This document shows, piece after piece, positions 35,762 through 45,109 of a DNA stretch of 64,000 bases. Position 1 is the stretch's first letter. Each line of letters starts with the position of its first letter. This DNA comes from Serratia sarumanii (GTDB lineage: Bacteria > Pseudomonadota > Gammaproteobacteria > Enterobacterales > Enterobacteriaceae). The translations under genes and the position numbers were made by a program. Location: NCBI RefSeq assembly GCF_029962605.1, contig NZ_CP124750.1, positions 1,426,001-1,490,000 of the forward strand, in the 5' to 3' direction. Under the pieces are notes generated by a model. The model did not search any database. It had not been told where the DNA came from and saw nothing but the letters and a program-made list of their open reading frames with translations.

Positions 35762-36597
35762 CCCTCGTGCAGCAGTGCTTCAAACGCCGCGCTGGCCGGT
35801 TCGTCCGGCAGCGCGCTGTACATCACCAGCCGCAGGTGATTCTCTTCGTCGACGATGAAAGAGGCGTGGTCAAAGGTGACCGGGCCGATTTCCGGGATGG
35901 CGAAGCTGCGCCGTCCCTGGCAGCGCCCGTGAATGTCGTGCTGCCGCCAGAGCTGGCGGAACTGCGGCGACACCCGCTCCAGCGCCTGTACCCGTTGGCG
36001 CATCACCTCATCCTCCGGCGCGCGAGCGTAGTCGCGGCGGAAGCTGGCCAGGATTTGCGGCGCCTGCGCCCGCCACTCCAGCAGGCGCGCATTGAGCTGC
36101 GGATCGGCAAACAGCATCCACAACATGTTGCGCTCTTCCGGCGGGCGTTCGGCGATGGCGAACAGCCGCTGCGCCGCCGGGTTCCAGGCGATGATGTCCC
36201 AACTCAGGTTCATGACGTAGGCCGGCCGCAGCGCCAAATCGTCCAGCAGCCGCCGCACCAGCGGCGAGACCTGGCACCACTGATGGCCGACCGGCACCGG
36301 CGGGCGCTGATGCGCCAATAAAAACAGGTGGTAGCGGCCGGCGGCGTCGAGCTGCAGCACCCGCGCCAGGTTTTCCAAAAACGCCACCGACGCATTGATT
36401 TCCCTGCCTTGTTCCAGCCAGGTGTACCAGGTAAGGCCGACGCCGGCCAGCGCCGCGACCTCCTCGCGCCGCAATCCCGGCGTGCGGCGGCGGCTGCCGC
36501 TCGGCAAACCGACCGCCTGCGGCGACAGCTGTTCTCGTTTTTGACGCAGAAAATCCGCCAGTTCGTGGCGAGTGCGCTCGAGGGTGCGTGGGGGCAT
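35758..36597 (-). CDS. XRE HTH regulator with MmyB-like ligand-binding domain
   Basis: The 279-aa protein has an N-terminal HTH (RRTPGLRREEVAALAGVGLTWYTWLEQG, about 30-60) and an MmyB-like PAS-type domain (about 100-270; NLSWDIIAWNPAAQRLF is typical). AGGACGG precedes the ATG at 36597. It is divergent from an MFS pump, with 99 bp between starts, and probably represses it. Confidence 0.88.
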   Translation of the reverse strand: MPPRTLERTRHELADFLRQKREQLSPQAVGLPSGSRRRTPGLRREEVAALAGVGLTWYTWLEQGREINASVAFLENLARVLQLDAAGRYHLFLLAHQRPPVPVGHQWCQVSPLVRRLLDDLALRPAYVMNLSWDIIAWNPAAQRLFAIAERPPEERNMLWMLFADPQLNARLLEWRAQAPQILASFRRDYARAPEDEVMRQRVQALERVSPQFRQLWRQHDIHGRCQGRRSFAIPEIGPVTFDHASFIVDEENHLRLVMYSALPDEPASAAFEALLHEG

Positions 36598-36653
36598 GGC
36601 GGCCGTCCTGTTGCTGTTAGTAATAGTATAAGTGGCTATATAGTAACAGTTTA

Positions 36654-36663
36654 AAACATGTTT
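36654..36663. promoter_or_regulatory. Palindrome in the XRE/MFS divergent region
   Basis: AAACATGTTT is a perfect 10-bp palindrome 34 bp upstream of the MFS ATG. It is a candidate operator; only symmetry and position support it. Confidence 0.35.
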
Positions 36664-36696
36664 CATACTGCGGCCATCATAATCTCTGGAGGTGGT

Positions 36697-38121
36697 ATGG
36701 AACATTCATTATCTCGTGAACGGCGAGGGTTGGCCGGCCTGCCGGTGCTGCTGTTGGGCGGTTTTGTCACGGTGTTCGATCTGTTTGTGGTCAACGTGGC
36801 GGCGCCGGTGATCCAGCGAGAATTCGCCGCCGATTTTGCCGGCGTCGGGTTGATCGTCGCCGGTTATGAATTGGCGTTCGGGGTGCTGCTGATCGCCGGC
36901 GGGCGTCTGGGCGATCGCTTCGGACGTCGGCGTCTGTTCAGCCTCGGCATGCTGGGATTCACGCTGACTTCATTGCTTTGCGGGTTGGCGGGATCGCTCA
37001 GTCTGCTGATCGCCGCGCGTATTCTGCAGGGGGCGGCGGCGGCGGCGCTGTTTCCGCAAATTTACGCCTTGATGCGGGTGCTGTACGAGCCGCAACAGCG
37101 GCGGCGCGCCTTCGCCTGGCTGGGCATGACGCTGGGGCTGGCGGCAATCTTCGGCCAGATCCTCGGTGGTTTTATCATCGAGGCCAACCTGTTCGGCAGC
37201 GGCTGGCGCATGATCTTTCTGATTAATCTGCCGATCGGCGCGCTGGCGCTGTGGGCGGCGCGGCGCATTCCCGAATCGCGGGTGGCGCAGGCGCAGCGGC
37301 TGGATGGCGTTGGCCTGGGGCTGGCGGTGACCGGCCTGTCGCTGTTGCTGCTGCCGCTGCTGGAAGGGCCGGCGCGCGGCTGGCCGTGGTGGATCGCGCC
37401 GATGTTGGCGCTGGCAATGCTGACGCTGTGGGGCTTCCTGCGTTGGGAGCGCCGTCTGGCGCAGCGCGGCGACGATGCGGTGCTCGATCCGGCGCTGTTC
37501 CGCCAGGCGGGCTTCGCGCCGGGTATGGCGGTGGTGCTGGCGATTTATGCCACCGCTTCCTCGTTTTTCTTGTGTTTCGCGCTGCTGCTGCAGGCGGGGG
37601 CGGGGCTGACGCCTTTTCAAGCGGGTAGCCTGTTCGCCCCGGCCAGCGCGGCCTTTATGCTGGCGTCGATGTTGGCGCCCCGGCTGGCGCTGCGTTGGGG
37701 CAACCGTGCGTTGAGCGCGGGCGTGGCGATTTACGCCGCCGGGCTGGCGCTGCTGATGGCGCAGGCGCTGTGGGGCGCGGCGCTGGCGCATCCGCTGCGG
37801 CTGCTGCCGGGGTTGGTGGTGCTGGGATTCGGCCAGGCGCTGAGCATGACGCCGCTGCTGAATCTGGTGCTCGGTTTGGCGCACGAGCGGCAGGCGGGCA
37901 TGGCGGCGGGGCTGGTTGCCACCGTGCAGCAGGTGGGGGGCGCGCTGGGCATCGTGGTCAGCGGCGTCGGTTTCGTGCCGCTGCTGGCGCACGGCGGTGC
38001 GGCGGAGCGCTATGCCGAGGCCTTTGCCGGCGCCATGGTATTTAATCTGTTGGCGATGGGCGTCGCCCTGATCTTGTTAAACCGGATCACGCGAAATAGT
38101 CAGAAAGCGGATCTTAAGTAG
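36697..38121 (+). CDS. MFS drug-type efflux transporter (EmrB/QacA-like)
   Basis: The 474-aa protein has about 14 helices. Key motifs are FVVNVAAPVIQREF (helix 1, motif D1), GGRLGDRFGRRRLF (motif A) and ILQGAAAAALFPQIYALM. It resembles DHA2 drug pumps. GGAGG lies before the ATG at 36697. It is divergent from an XRE/MmyB regulator that likely responds to the exported compound, which is unknown. Confidence 0.88.
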   Translation: MEHSLSRERRGLAGLPVLLLGGFVTVFDLFVVNVAAPVIQREFAADFAGVGLIVAGYELAFGVLLIAGGRLGDRFGRRRLFSLGMLGFTLTSLLCGLAGSLSLLIAARILQGAAAAALFPQIYALMRVLYEPQQRRRAFAWLGMTLGLAAIFGQILGGFIIEANLFGSGWRMIFLINLPIGALALWAARRIPESRVAQAQRLDGVGLGLAVTGLSLLLLPLLEGPARGWPWWIAPMLALAMLTLWGFLRWERRLAQRGDDAVLDPALFRQAGFAPGMAVVLAIYATASSFFLCFALLLQAGAGLTPFQAGSLFAPASAAFMLASMLAPRLALRWGNRALSAGVAIYAAGLALLMAQALWGAALAHPLRLLPGLVVLGFGQALSMTPLLNLVLGLAHERQAGMAAGLVATVQQVGGALGIVVSGVGFVPLLAHGGAAERYAEAFAGAMVFNLLAMGVALILLNRITRNSQKADLK

Positions 38122-38178
38122 GCCGCCGGCGGGTGCTTTACTGTCGTCATGATGAGAAGAGCGTAAGGAGCCACACTG

Positions 38179-38808
38179 ATGTTTCAACCCGCCGCATTTC
38201 GCGAAGACGATCTGGATGCCCAACTGGCGCTGGTGCGCGCCCACCCGTTGGGGCTGCTGGTCAGCCACGGCGAGCAGGGATTGACGGCCGATCCGCTGCC
38301 GTTTCTGGCCGATGTCGAACAGGGGCAGATCCGGCTGCGGGCGCACCTGGCGCGCGCCAACGAGCACTGGCGGCGGCTGCAGCACGCGGCGGAATGCCTG
38401 GTGATTTTTCAGGGGTTGGAGGGCTATGTGTCGCCCGGCTGGTATCCGAGCAAGCGCCAGACCGGCAAGGTGGTGCCAACCTGGAATTACAGCGTGGTGC
38501 AGCTGTATGGCGTGCCGAAGGTGACGGACGACCCGGCCTGGCTGCGGCGCCAGCTGATCGATCTGACCGCGCAGCAGGAAGGAGGGCGCCCGGCGCCCTG
38601 GCGGCTCGACGACGCGCCGGCCAACTACATCGCCGCGCAGCTTAAAGGCATCGTCGGTATCGAGATCGCCGTCACCCGGCGCGAAGGCAAATGGAAGATG
38701 AGCCAAAACCGCAGCGCCGACGATGCCGATGGGGTGATCGCCGGGCTGCGCGACGGCGATGAAACGCAGCGGCGGCTGGCGGAGGAGGTTGAGCGGCGGT
38801 GCGGATAG
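38179..38808 (+). CDS. FMN-binding negative transcriptional regulator, PaiB family
   Basis: The 209-aa protein has a PaiB-type flavin split-barrel fold: FREDDLDAQLALVRAHPLGLLVS, GYVSPGWYPSKRQTGKVVPTWNY (strongly conserved), then a C-terminal KWKMSQNRSADD. PaiB of Bacillus works with the acetyltransferase PaiA; no PaiA partner is adjacent here. TAAGGAGCC precedes the ATG. Confidence 0.85.
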   Translation: MFQPAAFREDDLDAQLALVRAHPLGLLVSHGEQGLTADPLPFLADVEQGQIRLRAHLARANEHWRRLQHAAECLVIFQGLEGYVSPGWYPSKRQTGKVVPTWNYSVVQLYGVPKVTDDPAWLRRQLIDLTAQQEGGRPAPWRLDDAPANYIAAQLKGIVGIEIAVTRREGKWKMSQNRSADDADGVIAGLRDGDETQRRLAEEVERRCG

Positions 38809-38846
38809 GGTATGCTAACCGAAGAGTGAGCAAGGGGAACCTTCGG

Positions 38847-39806
38847 ATGGATTACACCAAAATTATCAAAGAAATAGGCCGCGGCAAAAACCATGCGCGC
38901 GACCTGGACCGGCAGACCGCCTTTGAGCTGTATCAGGCGATGCTGGCCGGGGCGGTCCCCGAGCTGGAGCTGGGCGGCATTCTGATCGCGCTGCGCATCA
39001 AGGGTGAGGCCGAAGAGGAGATGCTGGGCTTCTACCAGGCGATGCAGCAGCAGGTGTTGCCGCTGCAAGCGCCGCAGGGGCGGCCGCTGCCGGTAGTGCT
39101 GCCGAGCTATAACGGCGCGCGCAAGCAGGCCAGCCTGACGCCGCTGCTGGCGTTGCTGCTCGCGAAAGTGGGCCTGCCGGTGGTGGTGCATGGCGTGCTG
39201 GACGACAGCACTCGCGTGACCAGCGCCGAGATTTTCCGCGCCCTGGGGCTGCCGTGGTCGGAACAGGCCGTTCACGCCCAGCAGCGTCTCGATAACGGCG
39301 AGGCAGTGTTCATGCCGGTTTCCACGCTGTCGGCGCCGCTGGCGCGGCAGCTCGGGCTGCGTTGGCGCATGGGGGTGCGCAACAGCGCCCATACGCTGGC
39401 CAAGCTGGCGACGCCGTTCGGCGAACAGGATGCGCTGCGCCTCGCCAGCGTCTCACACCCAGAGTATGTCGGCCGGGTGGCGTCGTTTTTCCGCCAGATC
39501 GGCGCCCGCGGGCTGTTGATGCACGGCACCGAAGGCGAAGCCTACGCCAACCCGCTGCGCTGCCCGCAGATTCACTATATTGCCGGCGGCGAACAGCGCG
39601 TGTTGCTGGAGCGCACCTTGCAGGATGAAACGCCGACGTTGCCGGCGGCGAAAGACGCGGAAACCACCGCGCGCTGGACCGAGCGCTGCCTGGCGGGCGA
39701 GGTGGCGATCCCGCAGGCCATCCAGCGGCAGGTCGCCTGTTGCCTGGTGGCCGCTGGCGAGAGCGAGACGCTGGAACAGGGGCTGCAGCGCCTGCGTCAG
39801 GCCTGA
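38847..39806 (+). CDS. ybiB: DNA-binding protein YbiB (TrpD2 type)
   Basis: The 319-aa protein of the anthranilate phosphoribosyltransferase-like family starts MDYTKIIKEIGRGKNHARDL, with VLPSYNGARKQASLTPLLALLL and LGLRWRMGVRNSAHTLAKL. TrpD2 proteins bind nucleic acids non-specifically and lack TrpD enzyme activity; E. coli ybiB is LexA-linked and follows dinG. Here the two are separated by about 10 kb of accessory genes. Confidence 0.9.
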   Translation: MDYTKIIKEIGRGKNHARDLDRQTAFELYQAMLAGAVPELELGGILIALRIKGEAEEEMLGFYQAMQQQVLPLQAPQGRPLPVVLPSYNGARKQASLTPLLALLLAKVGLPVVVHGVLDDSTRVTSAEIFRALGLPWSEQAVHAQQRLDNGEAVFMPVSTLSAPLARQLGLRWRMGVRNSAHTLAKLATPFGEQDALRLASVSHPEYVGRVASFFRQIGARGLLMHGTEGEAYANPLRCPQIHYIAGGEQRVLLERTLQDETPTLPAAKDAETTARWTERCLAGEVAIPQAIQRQVACCLVAAGESETLEQGLQRLRQA

Positions 39807-39852
39807 GCGCGACTATACTGGGATATTTCCTCATCGGCAGAGAAGGACGGTT

Positions 39853-41709
39853 ATGCAACAGGCTCTCGATTACTTCAATCAATTGAACCAGGATTACCTC
39901 GACGTTCACCGCGCCAAAGAAGAGCTGTTCTGGCAAAACTACATGGGCACCGGCGGTGAAGAGGTGTCGGCGCGCTTTGCCGCCGCGGAAAGCGCCTATA
40001 AGCGCTTTATCGCCGAACCGCGCCGGCTGGCGGAGATCCGCAATCTGCTGGCCGGATTGGAAACGCTGCCGCAGGAGGCGCAGCGCGATGCGCTGATCCA
40101 CGGCCTGCAAGGTTGGCTGCGTTTCTTCGACTGCAACGCCATTGAAGATCCGCAGGCGCAGGCGCTGTTGGATCGGATCATCCACGCCGAATCCGATCTC
40201 TACTCGCGCCGCAAGGGCTACCAGGTGACGCATCTGAACGCCGAAGGCCAGCGGGTGGCGGCCTCGCTCGGCGAGCTGTTGACCAACCAGGCGACCAACC
40301 CGAACGAAGACTACCGCCGCAGCTCGCAGCAGGCGCTGCGCGATCTGGAGCAATGGCTGCTGCATAACGGCCTGCCGGAACTGATTGGCTTGCGCAACCG
40401 CTTTGCGCGCCAGATGGGCTATCGCAACTATTTCGACTACAAGGTGAACAAAACCGAGCGCATGACGCCGGAGCAGCTGTTCGCCATTCTGGATCGCTTC
40501 GAGCGGGAAACCCGCGAGGCCAACGCGCGCAGCCTGCAGCAACTGGCGGCCGACAAGGGCAGCCAGGCGCTGGAGCCGTGGAACGTGCGCTTTGCCAGCG
40601 CCGGCGACGTCACCCGCCAACTGGATCCTTACTTCCCGTTTTCTCGTTCGCTGGAGCGCTGGGTCGACAGCTTCAAACGTCTGCACATCGGCTTTGGCGG
40701 CGCCGAGATGAACCTCGATCTGCTGGTGCGCAAAGGCAAGTATGAGAACGGCTTTATGCACGGCCCGGTGCCGCCGTTTGTGCGCCAGGGGGAATGGGTG
40801 CCGGCGCGCATCAATTTCACCAGCCTGGCGCAGCCGGGGCAGGTGGGAAGCGGCGCTTACGGGCTCAACACGCTGTTCCACGAGGGCGGCCACGCGGCGC
40901 ATTTCGCCAACATTCGCCAGAATGCGCCGTGCTTCTCGCAGGAATTCCCACCGACCTCGATGGCCTATGCCGAAACCCAGTCGATGTTCTGCGACAGCCT
41001 GCTGGACGACGCCGACTGGTTGAAACGCTATGCGAAAAACGCCGCCGGCGAAGCGGTGCCCGATGCGCTGATCGAAGCCGGTATCGCGGCGCGCCAGCCG
41101 ATGCGCGCGTTCAACGAACGCCATATCCTGCTGGTACCGTACTTCGAGTGGGCGCTGTATCAGTGGGATGACGAGCAGCGCACGCCGGAAGCCATCACCG
41201 CGCTGGCGCGCGAGGTCGAGCAGAAGATCCTTGGCATCAGCGGCAGCCCGCGCCCGACGCTGGCGATCCCGCACCTGCTGTCGCTGGAGTCCGCCTGCTC
41301 TTATCAGGGTTATCTGCTGGCGATGATGGCGGTGGAACAAACCCGCCAGTTCTTCCTGCAGCGCGACGGTTACCTGACGGACAACCCGGCCATCGGCCCG
41401 GATCTGGCGCAACACTATTGGTTGCCGGGCAACAGCGTCAGCCATGATGACACGCTGCGCAGCCTGACCGGCGAAGGGTTCAACCCGGACTCTCTGGCGC
41501 AGGCCTGTAACCAGACGGTGGCGCAGGCGTGGCGCGAGGCGCAGCAGACGATGGCCGCCGCCGCCGCGCGCCCGCAGCCGCCGGCGGATTTCGATTTGGA
41601 GGCGCATATTCGGGTGGTGGACGGCGAGACGGTATTGGCGGACAACGCCGACGGCGACGAACGGATGTGTCGCGATTTCGCCGCGGCGATAGAGGCGCGT
41701 TTGGTTTAA
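39853..41709 (+). CDS. M3-family zinc metallopeptidase (oligopeptidase)
   Basis: The 618-aa protein has the zinc motif HEGGH (H343 onward) in FHEGGHAAHF, and a C-terminal YFEWALYQWDDE segment of the thimet-oligopeptidase/PepF type. It probably cleaves short cytosolic peptides. There is no signal peptide. AGAAGGACGGTT precedes the ATG. It has no counterpart at this place in E. coli, so it is an insertion next to ybiB. Confidence 0.87.
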   Translation: MQQALDYFNQLNQDYLDVHRAKEELFWQNYMGTGGEEVSARFAAAESAYKRFIAEPRRLAEIRNLLAGLETLPQEAQRDALIHGLQGWLRFFDCNAIEDPQAQALLDRIIHAESDLYSRRKGYQVTHLNAEGQRVAASLGELLTNQATNPNEDYRRSSQQALRDLEQWLLHNGLPELIGLRNRFARQMGYRNYFDYKVNKTERMTPEQLFAILDRFERETREANARSLQQLAADKGSQALEPWNVRFASAGDVTRQLDPYFPFSRSLERWVDSFKRLHIGFGGAEMNLDLLVRKGKYENGFMHGPVPPFVRQGEWVPARINFTSLAQPGQVGSGAYGLNTLFHEGGHAAHFANIRQNAPCFSQEFPPTSMAYAETQSMFCDSLLDDADWLKRYAKNAAGEAVPDALIEAGIAARQPMRAFNERHILLVPYFEWALYQWDDEQRTPEAITALAREVEQKILGISGSPRPTLAIPHLLSLESACSYQGYLLAMMAVEQTRQFFLQRDGYLTDNPAIGPDLAQHYWLPGNSVSHDDTLRSLTGEGFNPDSLAQACNQTVAQAWREAQQTMAAAAARPQPPADFDLEAHIRVVDGETVLADNADGDERMCRDFAAAIEARLV

Positions 41710-41719
41710 GGCTGACAAT

Positions 41720-41750
41720 AAAAAAATCCACGCGGCAGCGTGGATTTTAT
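41720..41750. terminator. Bidirectional terminator
   Basis: The arms ATCCACG / CGTGGAT with a 6-base loop are flanked by an A-tract on the left and TTTTATTT on the right. It serves the convergent M3 peptidase and carbonic anhydrase genes. Confidence 0.85.
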
Positions 41751-41775
41751 TTAATGATAAAATCTGGGCGTTATT

Positions 41776-42411
41776 TTATTCGAAATAGACGTCGGGATTA
41801 TCGGCCAGGGAAACGAAGCTCTTGGTGTTTCTATCCAGCGTACGAATTTCGCCGCTTTCGATGTCGTACACCCAGCCGTGCAGGCGCAGCCCGCTGTTGC
41901 GCAGACCCACCGCAACGGAAGGGTGGGTTTTGATATTATTTAGCTGGGCGATAACGTTCTCTTCCACCATAGCGTTAACTTTGTCTGTTTCGCTATTCCA
42001 GGTTTTCTTCTCGACCACCGCTTTGGCCGCATCCGCGTAGTGCAGCCAGTGGGCTACCGCAGGCATGGGATCGAGGCACTGACAGGACGCGATAGCCTTC
42101 ATGGCACCACAGTTCGAGTGGCCACAAATCACGATATCAGTGACGCCCAGAGCCACTACCGCGTATTCGATAGTCGCAGAAACCCCACCCGGCTCCGGGC
42201 CGAAGGAAGGGACGATGTTGCCGGCGTTGCGGATAACGAACAGTTGCCCAGGCTCTTGCTGCGTCACCAGCTCGGGCACCAGGCGGCTGTCAGAACAGGA
42301 AATAAACAGCGCTTTGGGATTTTGGCTGGAGGCCAGGCTGCGAAAGAGTTCCTTACGCTGCGGGAAAATCTCTTTCTGGAAACTGAGGAAACCTTCAATG
42401 ATATGTTGCAT
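41776..42411 (-). CDS. Beta-class carbonic anhydrase
   Basis: The 211-aa enzyme has the zinc ligands C39 (in ISCSDSR), H98 and C101 (in [10 protein letters not shown]), with the D41-R43 dyad. It interconverts CO2 and bicarbonate in the cytosol. It is closer to the CynT type by length and the CQCLDP insertion; no cyanase gene is next to it. A 287-bp gap separates it from the ybiJ-like gene. Confidence 0.92.
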   Translation of the reverse strand: MQHIIEGFLSFQKEIFPQRKELFRSLASSQNPKALFISCSDSRLVPELVTQQEPGQLFVIRNAGNIVPSFGPEPGGVSATIEYAVVALGVTDIVICGHSNCGAMKAIASCQCLDPMPAVAHWLHYADAAKAVVEKKTWNSETDKVNAMVEENVIAQLNNIKTHPSVAVGLRNSGLRLHGWVYDIESGEIRTLDRNTKSFVSLADNPDVYFE

Positions 42412-42643
42412 ACAACGCTCTCTGCATCTGTAGTCTGCGTAATATGATAATCATCCTCTTCCGTTAGTCCAGCAATGGCACGGTAAAAAAATGTGTGTAC
42501 ATACCCCCTGTAAACCCCATTAAATACGGGGTTTAAACCCGTTTCCGGTAGCATTGTCCGGTTCGCTTACGCGTGGGTTGCTGATAAAGCGGGTAGCAAA
42601 AAACCGGCTGTCGTGCCCATGCAGCGCTGACGCAAGCGAAGAT
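42412..42643. other. Intergenic region upstream of the carbonic anhydrase gene
   Basis: About 230 bp without a supported gene. It should hold the carbonic anhydrase promoter; TAATATGATAATCATC at 42440-42455 is an AT-rich candidate. CCCCCTGTAAACCCC near 42505 is repeat-like. Nothing else is recognised. Confidence 0.3.
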
Positions 42644-42681
42644 AAAAAAAGCCCGCCGGGGTGATATCCGGCGGGCTTTTT
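42644..42681. terminator. Rho-independent terminator (bidirectional) after the ybiJ-like gene
   Basis: The 10-bp arms AGCCCGCCGG / CCGGCGGGCT have an 8-base loop, with an A-tract on one side and TTTTT on the other. On the minus strand it follows the ybiJ-like stop. Confidence 0.85.
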
Positions 42682-42698
42682 GGCGTCTGGTGCGGTGA

Positions 42699-42959
42699 TT
42701 ATTTGTAGATAACCGCGGTGGCGTGCATCAGGTTGTTACCGCTGGTCGAAGTGATGGTGAAGGCCTTGGCGCCTGCCGCATCGGCTTTGGCGGCCAGTTG
42801 AGACTTCAGGCTGCTCAGGTCGGTCGCGCCGCTGGCGACGATCACGCCGGCTTTTTCGAATTGGGCGGCATCCTGGGCGCTGACGTGTTCAGCGGCGAAA
42901 GTGGTGAAAGAAACGGTGGCCAGGGCGATAGCGGCAGCAAAAGTTTTGATGGTTTTCAT
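42699..42959 (-). CDS. ybiJ: DUF1471 (YhcN/BhsA) family periplasmic protein, YbiJ-like
   Basis: The 86-aa secreted protein starts MKTIKTFAAAIALATVSFTTF, with signal cleavage after FA, and ends ...LMHATAVIYK, typical for BhsA/YbiJ. AGGAATGACGAAC supports the ATG at 42959, rather than one six codons upstream. DUF1471 proteins are stress-induced and affect biofilm and envelope permeability. Its position between ybiB and rlmF agrees with E. coli ybiJ. Confidence 0.87.
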   Translation of the reverse strand: MKTIKTFAAAIALATVSFTTFAAEHVSAQDAAQFEKAGVIVASGATDLSSLKSQLAAKADAAGAKAFTITSTSGNNLMHATAVIYK

Positions 42960-43126
42960 GTTCGTCATTCCTGTCAAAGTGAATTAGGGAGAAAGGGGGT
43001 TGCCTTTCGATGGGAAGATTATTGCGCAGTGACAGGCGGGATGAAATCGGAGAGTGTTGATGGGTTTGTTCAGATTTTTTGATTGTTAATCCCCCCGTTT
43101 ATCTTCTGCCTAAACGGGGGAGACGA

Positions 43127-43756
43127 TCAGCGCGTCGGGCGCGCCAAATCGAAACGGTGCTGTTCGGAAATGCCGTAGTAGGCGGTCGGGCCGCCGGCGC
43201 GCAGAATAGGTTCGGCAGCGGCGGTCTGGTAGACGCCGTGTTCGTCCAGCAGCGCCGGATCGAGGTGCACCGCCACCACCTCGCCCAATACCAGCCAGGT
43301 TTCCACCTGTTCACCGGCGGCGGTTTGCAGCTGAATGCACTGGGTCAGCCGGCATTCGAAGTTAACCGGACTTTCGGCCACGCGCTCGGCTTTGACCCGG
43401 CGCCCGGGCAGCGGCGTGACGCCGGCGAAGGCGAATTCATCCTCGCCGCGCGGCAGGGGGATGGAACTGTTGTTCATCGCTTCCGCCAGCGGGCGTGTCG
43501 CCAGGTTCCAGACGAATTCGCCGGTTTCCACGATATTCGCCACGCTGTCTTTCCAGCCGGTGCTGGCGAAACCGACGATCGGCGGACGGTAGTTGAAGCA
43601 GTTGAAAAAGCTGTAGGGCGCCAGATTGCGCAAGCCGGCGGCGCTGCGGGAAGAGATCCAGCCGATGGGGCGCGGGCCGACGATGGCGTTCAGCGGATCG
43701 TGCGGCAGGCCGTGGCCGGCGGCGGGTTCATAATAATAACGAGATTCACGGCTCAT
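43127..43756 (-). CDS. Flavin reductase-like FMN-binding protein
   Basis: The 209-aa protein has a flavin-reductase split barrel: IVGPRPIGWISSRSAAG, LAPYSFFNCFNYRPPIVGFA, EFVWNLATRPLAEAMN. It resembles DIM6/NTAB-family NAD(P)H:FMN reductases or oxygenase partners. AGGATCCCCC supports the ATG at 43756. It is divergent from rlmF. The partner oxygenase is not identified here. Confidence 0.87.
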   Translation of the reverse strand: MSRESRYYYEPAAGHGLPHDPLNAIVGPRPIGWISSRSAAGLRNLAPYSFFNCFNYRPPIVGFASTGWKDSVANIVETGEFVWNLATRPLAEAMNNSSIPLPRGEDEFAFAGVTPLPGRRVKAERVAESPVNFECRLTQCIQLQTAAGEQVETWLVLGEVVAVHLDPALLDEHGVYQTAAAEPILRAGGPTAYYGISEQHRFDLARPTR

Positions 43757-43874
43757 GGGGGATCCTGTGGTAATCGATGAGGTTTTCATTGTGCCGGGTT
43801 TCCCGCCGCTGCGCCATTGCGGGCGGGATGTGTTATCTTACGCGCCGGAAATACCTTCAAGAGAGCCCGTCACG

Positions 43875-44840
43875 GTGGAAAAAAAGAAAACCTTCCCGCA
43901 GCAGAAAAGCGGCCTGCATCCGCGCAACCGTCATCGTTCACGCTATGACTTCCCGGCGCTGATCGCCAGCTGCCCGGCGTTGGCGCCGTTCGTAAAACCG
44001 AACGCCTGGGGCGATGTGTCGGTGGACTTCGCCGATCCGGCGGCGGTGAAAATGCTCAACCGTGCGTTGCTGCAGCACTTTTACGGCATCGAACACTGGG
44101 ATATTCCGGCGGACTACCTGTGCCCGCCGATCCCCGGCCGCGCCGATTATCTGCACCACCTGGCGGATCTGCTGGCGACCAGCAACGGCGGCGAGATCCC
44201 GCGCGGCAAGGGCGTGGCGATCCTCGACGTCGGCGTCGGCGCCAACTGCATTTACCCGATCGTCGGCCTGCGCGAATACGGCTGGCGTTTCACCGGGTCT
44301 GAAATCGATTCGGTGTCGCTCAACGCGGCCAAAATGATCGTCGAGATGAACCCGACGCTGCGCAACAGCGTGCGTCTGCGGTTGCAAAAACAGCCTGAGC
44401 TGATTTTTAGCGGCATCATCGGCGCGGCCGAGAAATTTGACGCCACCCTGTGCAACCCGCCGTTCCACGCGTCCGAGCAGGAAGCGCGCGCCAGCACCCG
44501 CCGCAAGCTGCATAAATTGGGCAAAGGGGAAGTGGTCGACAAGCCGGTGCAAAACTTCGGCGGCAAGAACAACGAACTGTGGTGCGAAGGTGGCGAAGAA
44601 GCCTTCGTGCGCAAGATGGTGGAAGAGAGCGTCGGCAAGGCCAACAACTGCCTGTGGTTCACTTCGCTCATCTCGAAAAACACCACGCTGCCGGCCATTT
44701 ACCATGCGCTGAAGGTGGCGGGCACGGCCGAGGTGCGCACCATCGAGATGGCGCAAGGGCAGAAGATCAGCCGCTTTGTCGCCTGGACCTTCCACGACGC
44801 CGAGCAACAGGCCGCCTGGGCAGCCGAACGCTGGCGCTAA
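43875..44840 (+). CDS. rlmF: 23S rRNA (adenine(1618)-N(6))-methyltransferase
   Basis: The 321-aa SAM-dependent enzyme (E. coli YbiN) has GLHPRNRHRSRYD near the start, the SAM-binding LDVGVGANCIYPIVG and catalytic NPPF (in TLCNPPFHASEQ), then ELWCEGGEEAF. It methylates A1618 of 23S rRNA. A GTG start at 43875 is favoured by the homolog length; AAGAGAG lies upstream. It is followed by a perfect 13-bp hairpin. Confidence 0.92.
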   Translation: MEKKKTFPQQKSGLHPRNRHRSRYDFPALIASCPALAPFVKPNAWGDVSVDFADPAAVKMLNRALLQHFYGIEHWDIPADYLCPPIPGRADYLHHLADLLATSNGGEIPRGKGVAILDVGVGANCIYPIVGLREYGWRFTGSEIDSVSLNAAKMIVEMNPTLRNSVRLRLQKQPELIFSGIIGAAEKFDATLCNPPFHASEQEARASTRRKLHKLGKGEVVDKPVQNFGGKNNELWCEGGEEAFVRKMVEESVGKANNCLWFTSLISKNTTLPAIYHALKVAGTAEVRTIEMAQGQKISRFVAWTFHDAEQQAAWAAERWR

Positions 44841-44851
44841 TCCTTCCGGTG

Positions 44852-44883
44852 CCTCGGTATGGGAGCAAAGTCCCATACCGAGG
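44852..44883 (+). terminator. Perfect 13-bp hairpin after rlmF
   Basis: CCTCGGTATGGGA pairs with TCCCATACCGAGG around GCAAAG, then GCCGGTTTTCC. The stem is strong and the T-tract modest; it is a probable terminator. Confidence 0.65.
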
Positions 44884-45109
44884 GCCGGTTTTCCCCGTTT
44901 TATTGACTTATCGCATCAGCATTTCTTAACTGTAGAAATACCAATAAAACCCATTCAGGCAGTGTGCAATGTCTCTTTTCACGATGCAGGAGACAGGCCG
45001 CGGTGCAGCCATGCCGCGAACGTAATCCATCACACTGACGGGATTTATTATAATTCCTTTAGCTACGCAACAAGAGGTCGGCGCCTTAATTATCGGCATT
45101 TTCGGGCGT

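Noticed and set aside
39310..41718. 802-residue minus-strand frame over ybiB and the M3 peptidase
   Set aside because: Spans two real genes on the other strand; no recognisable domain.
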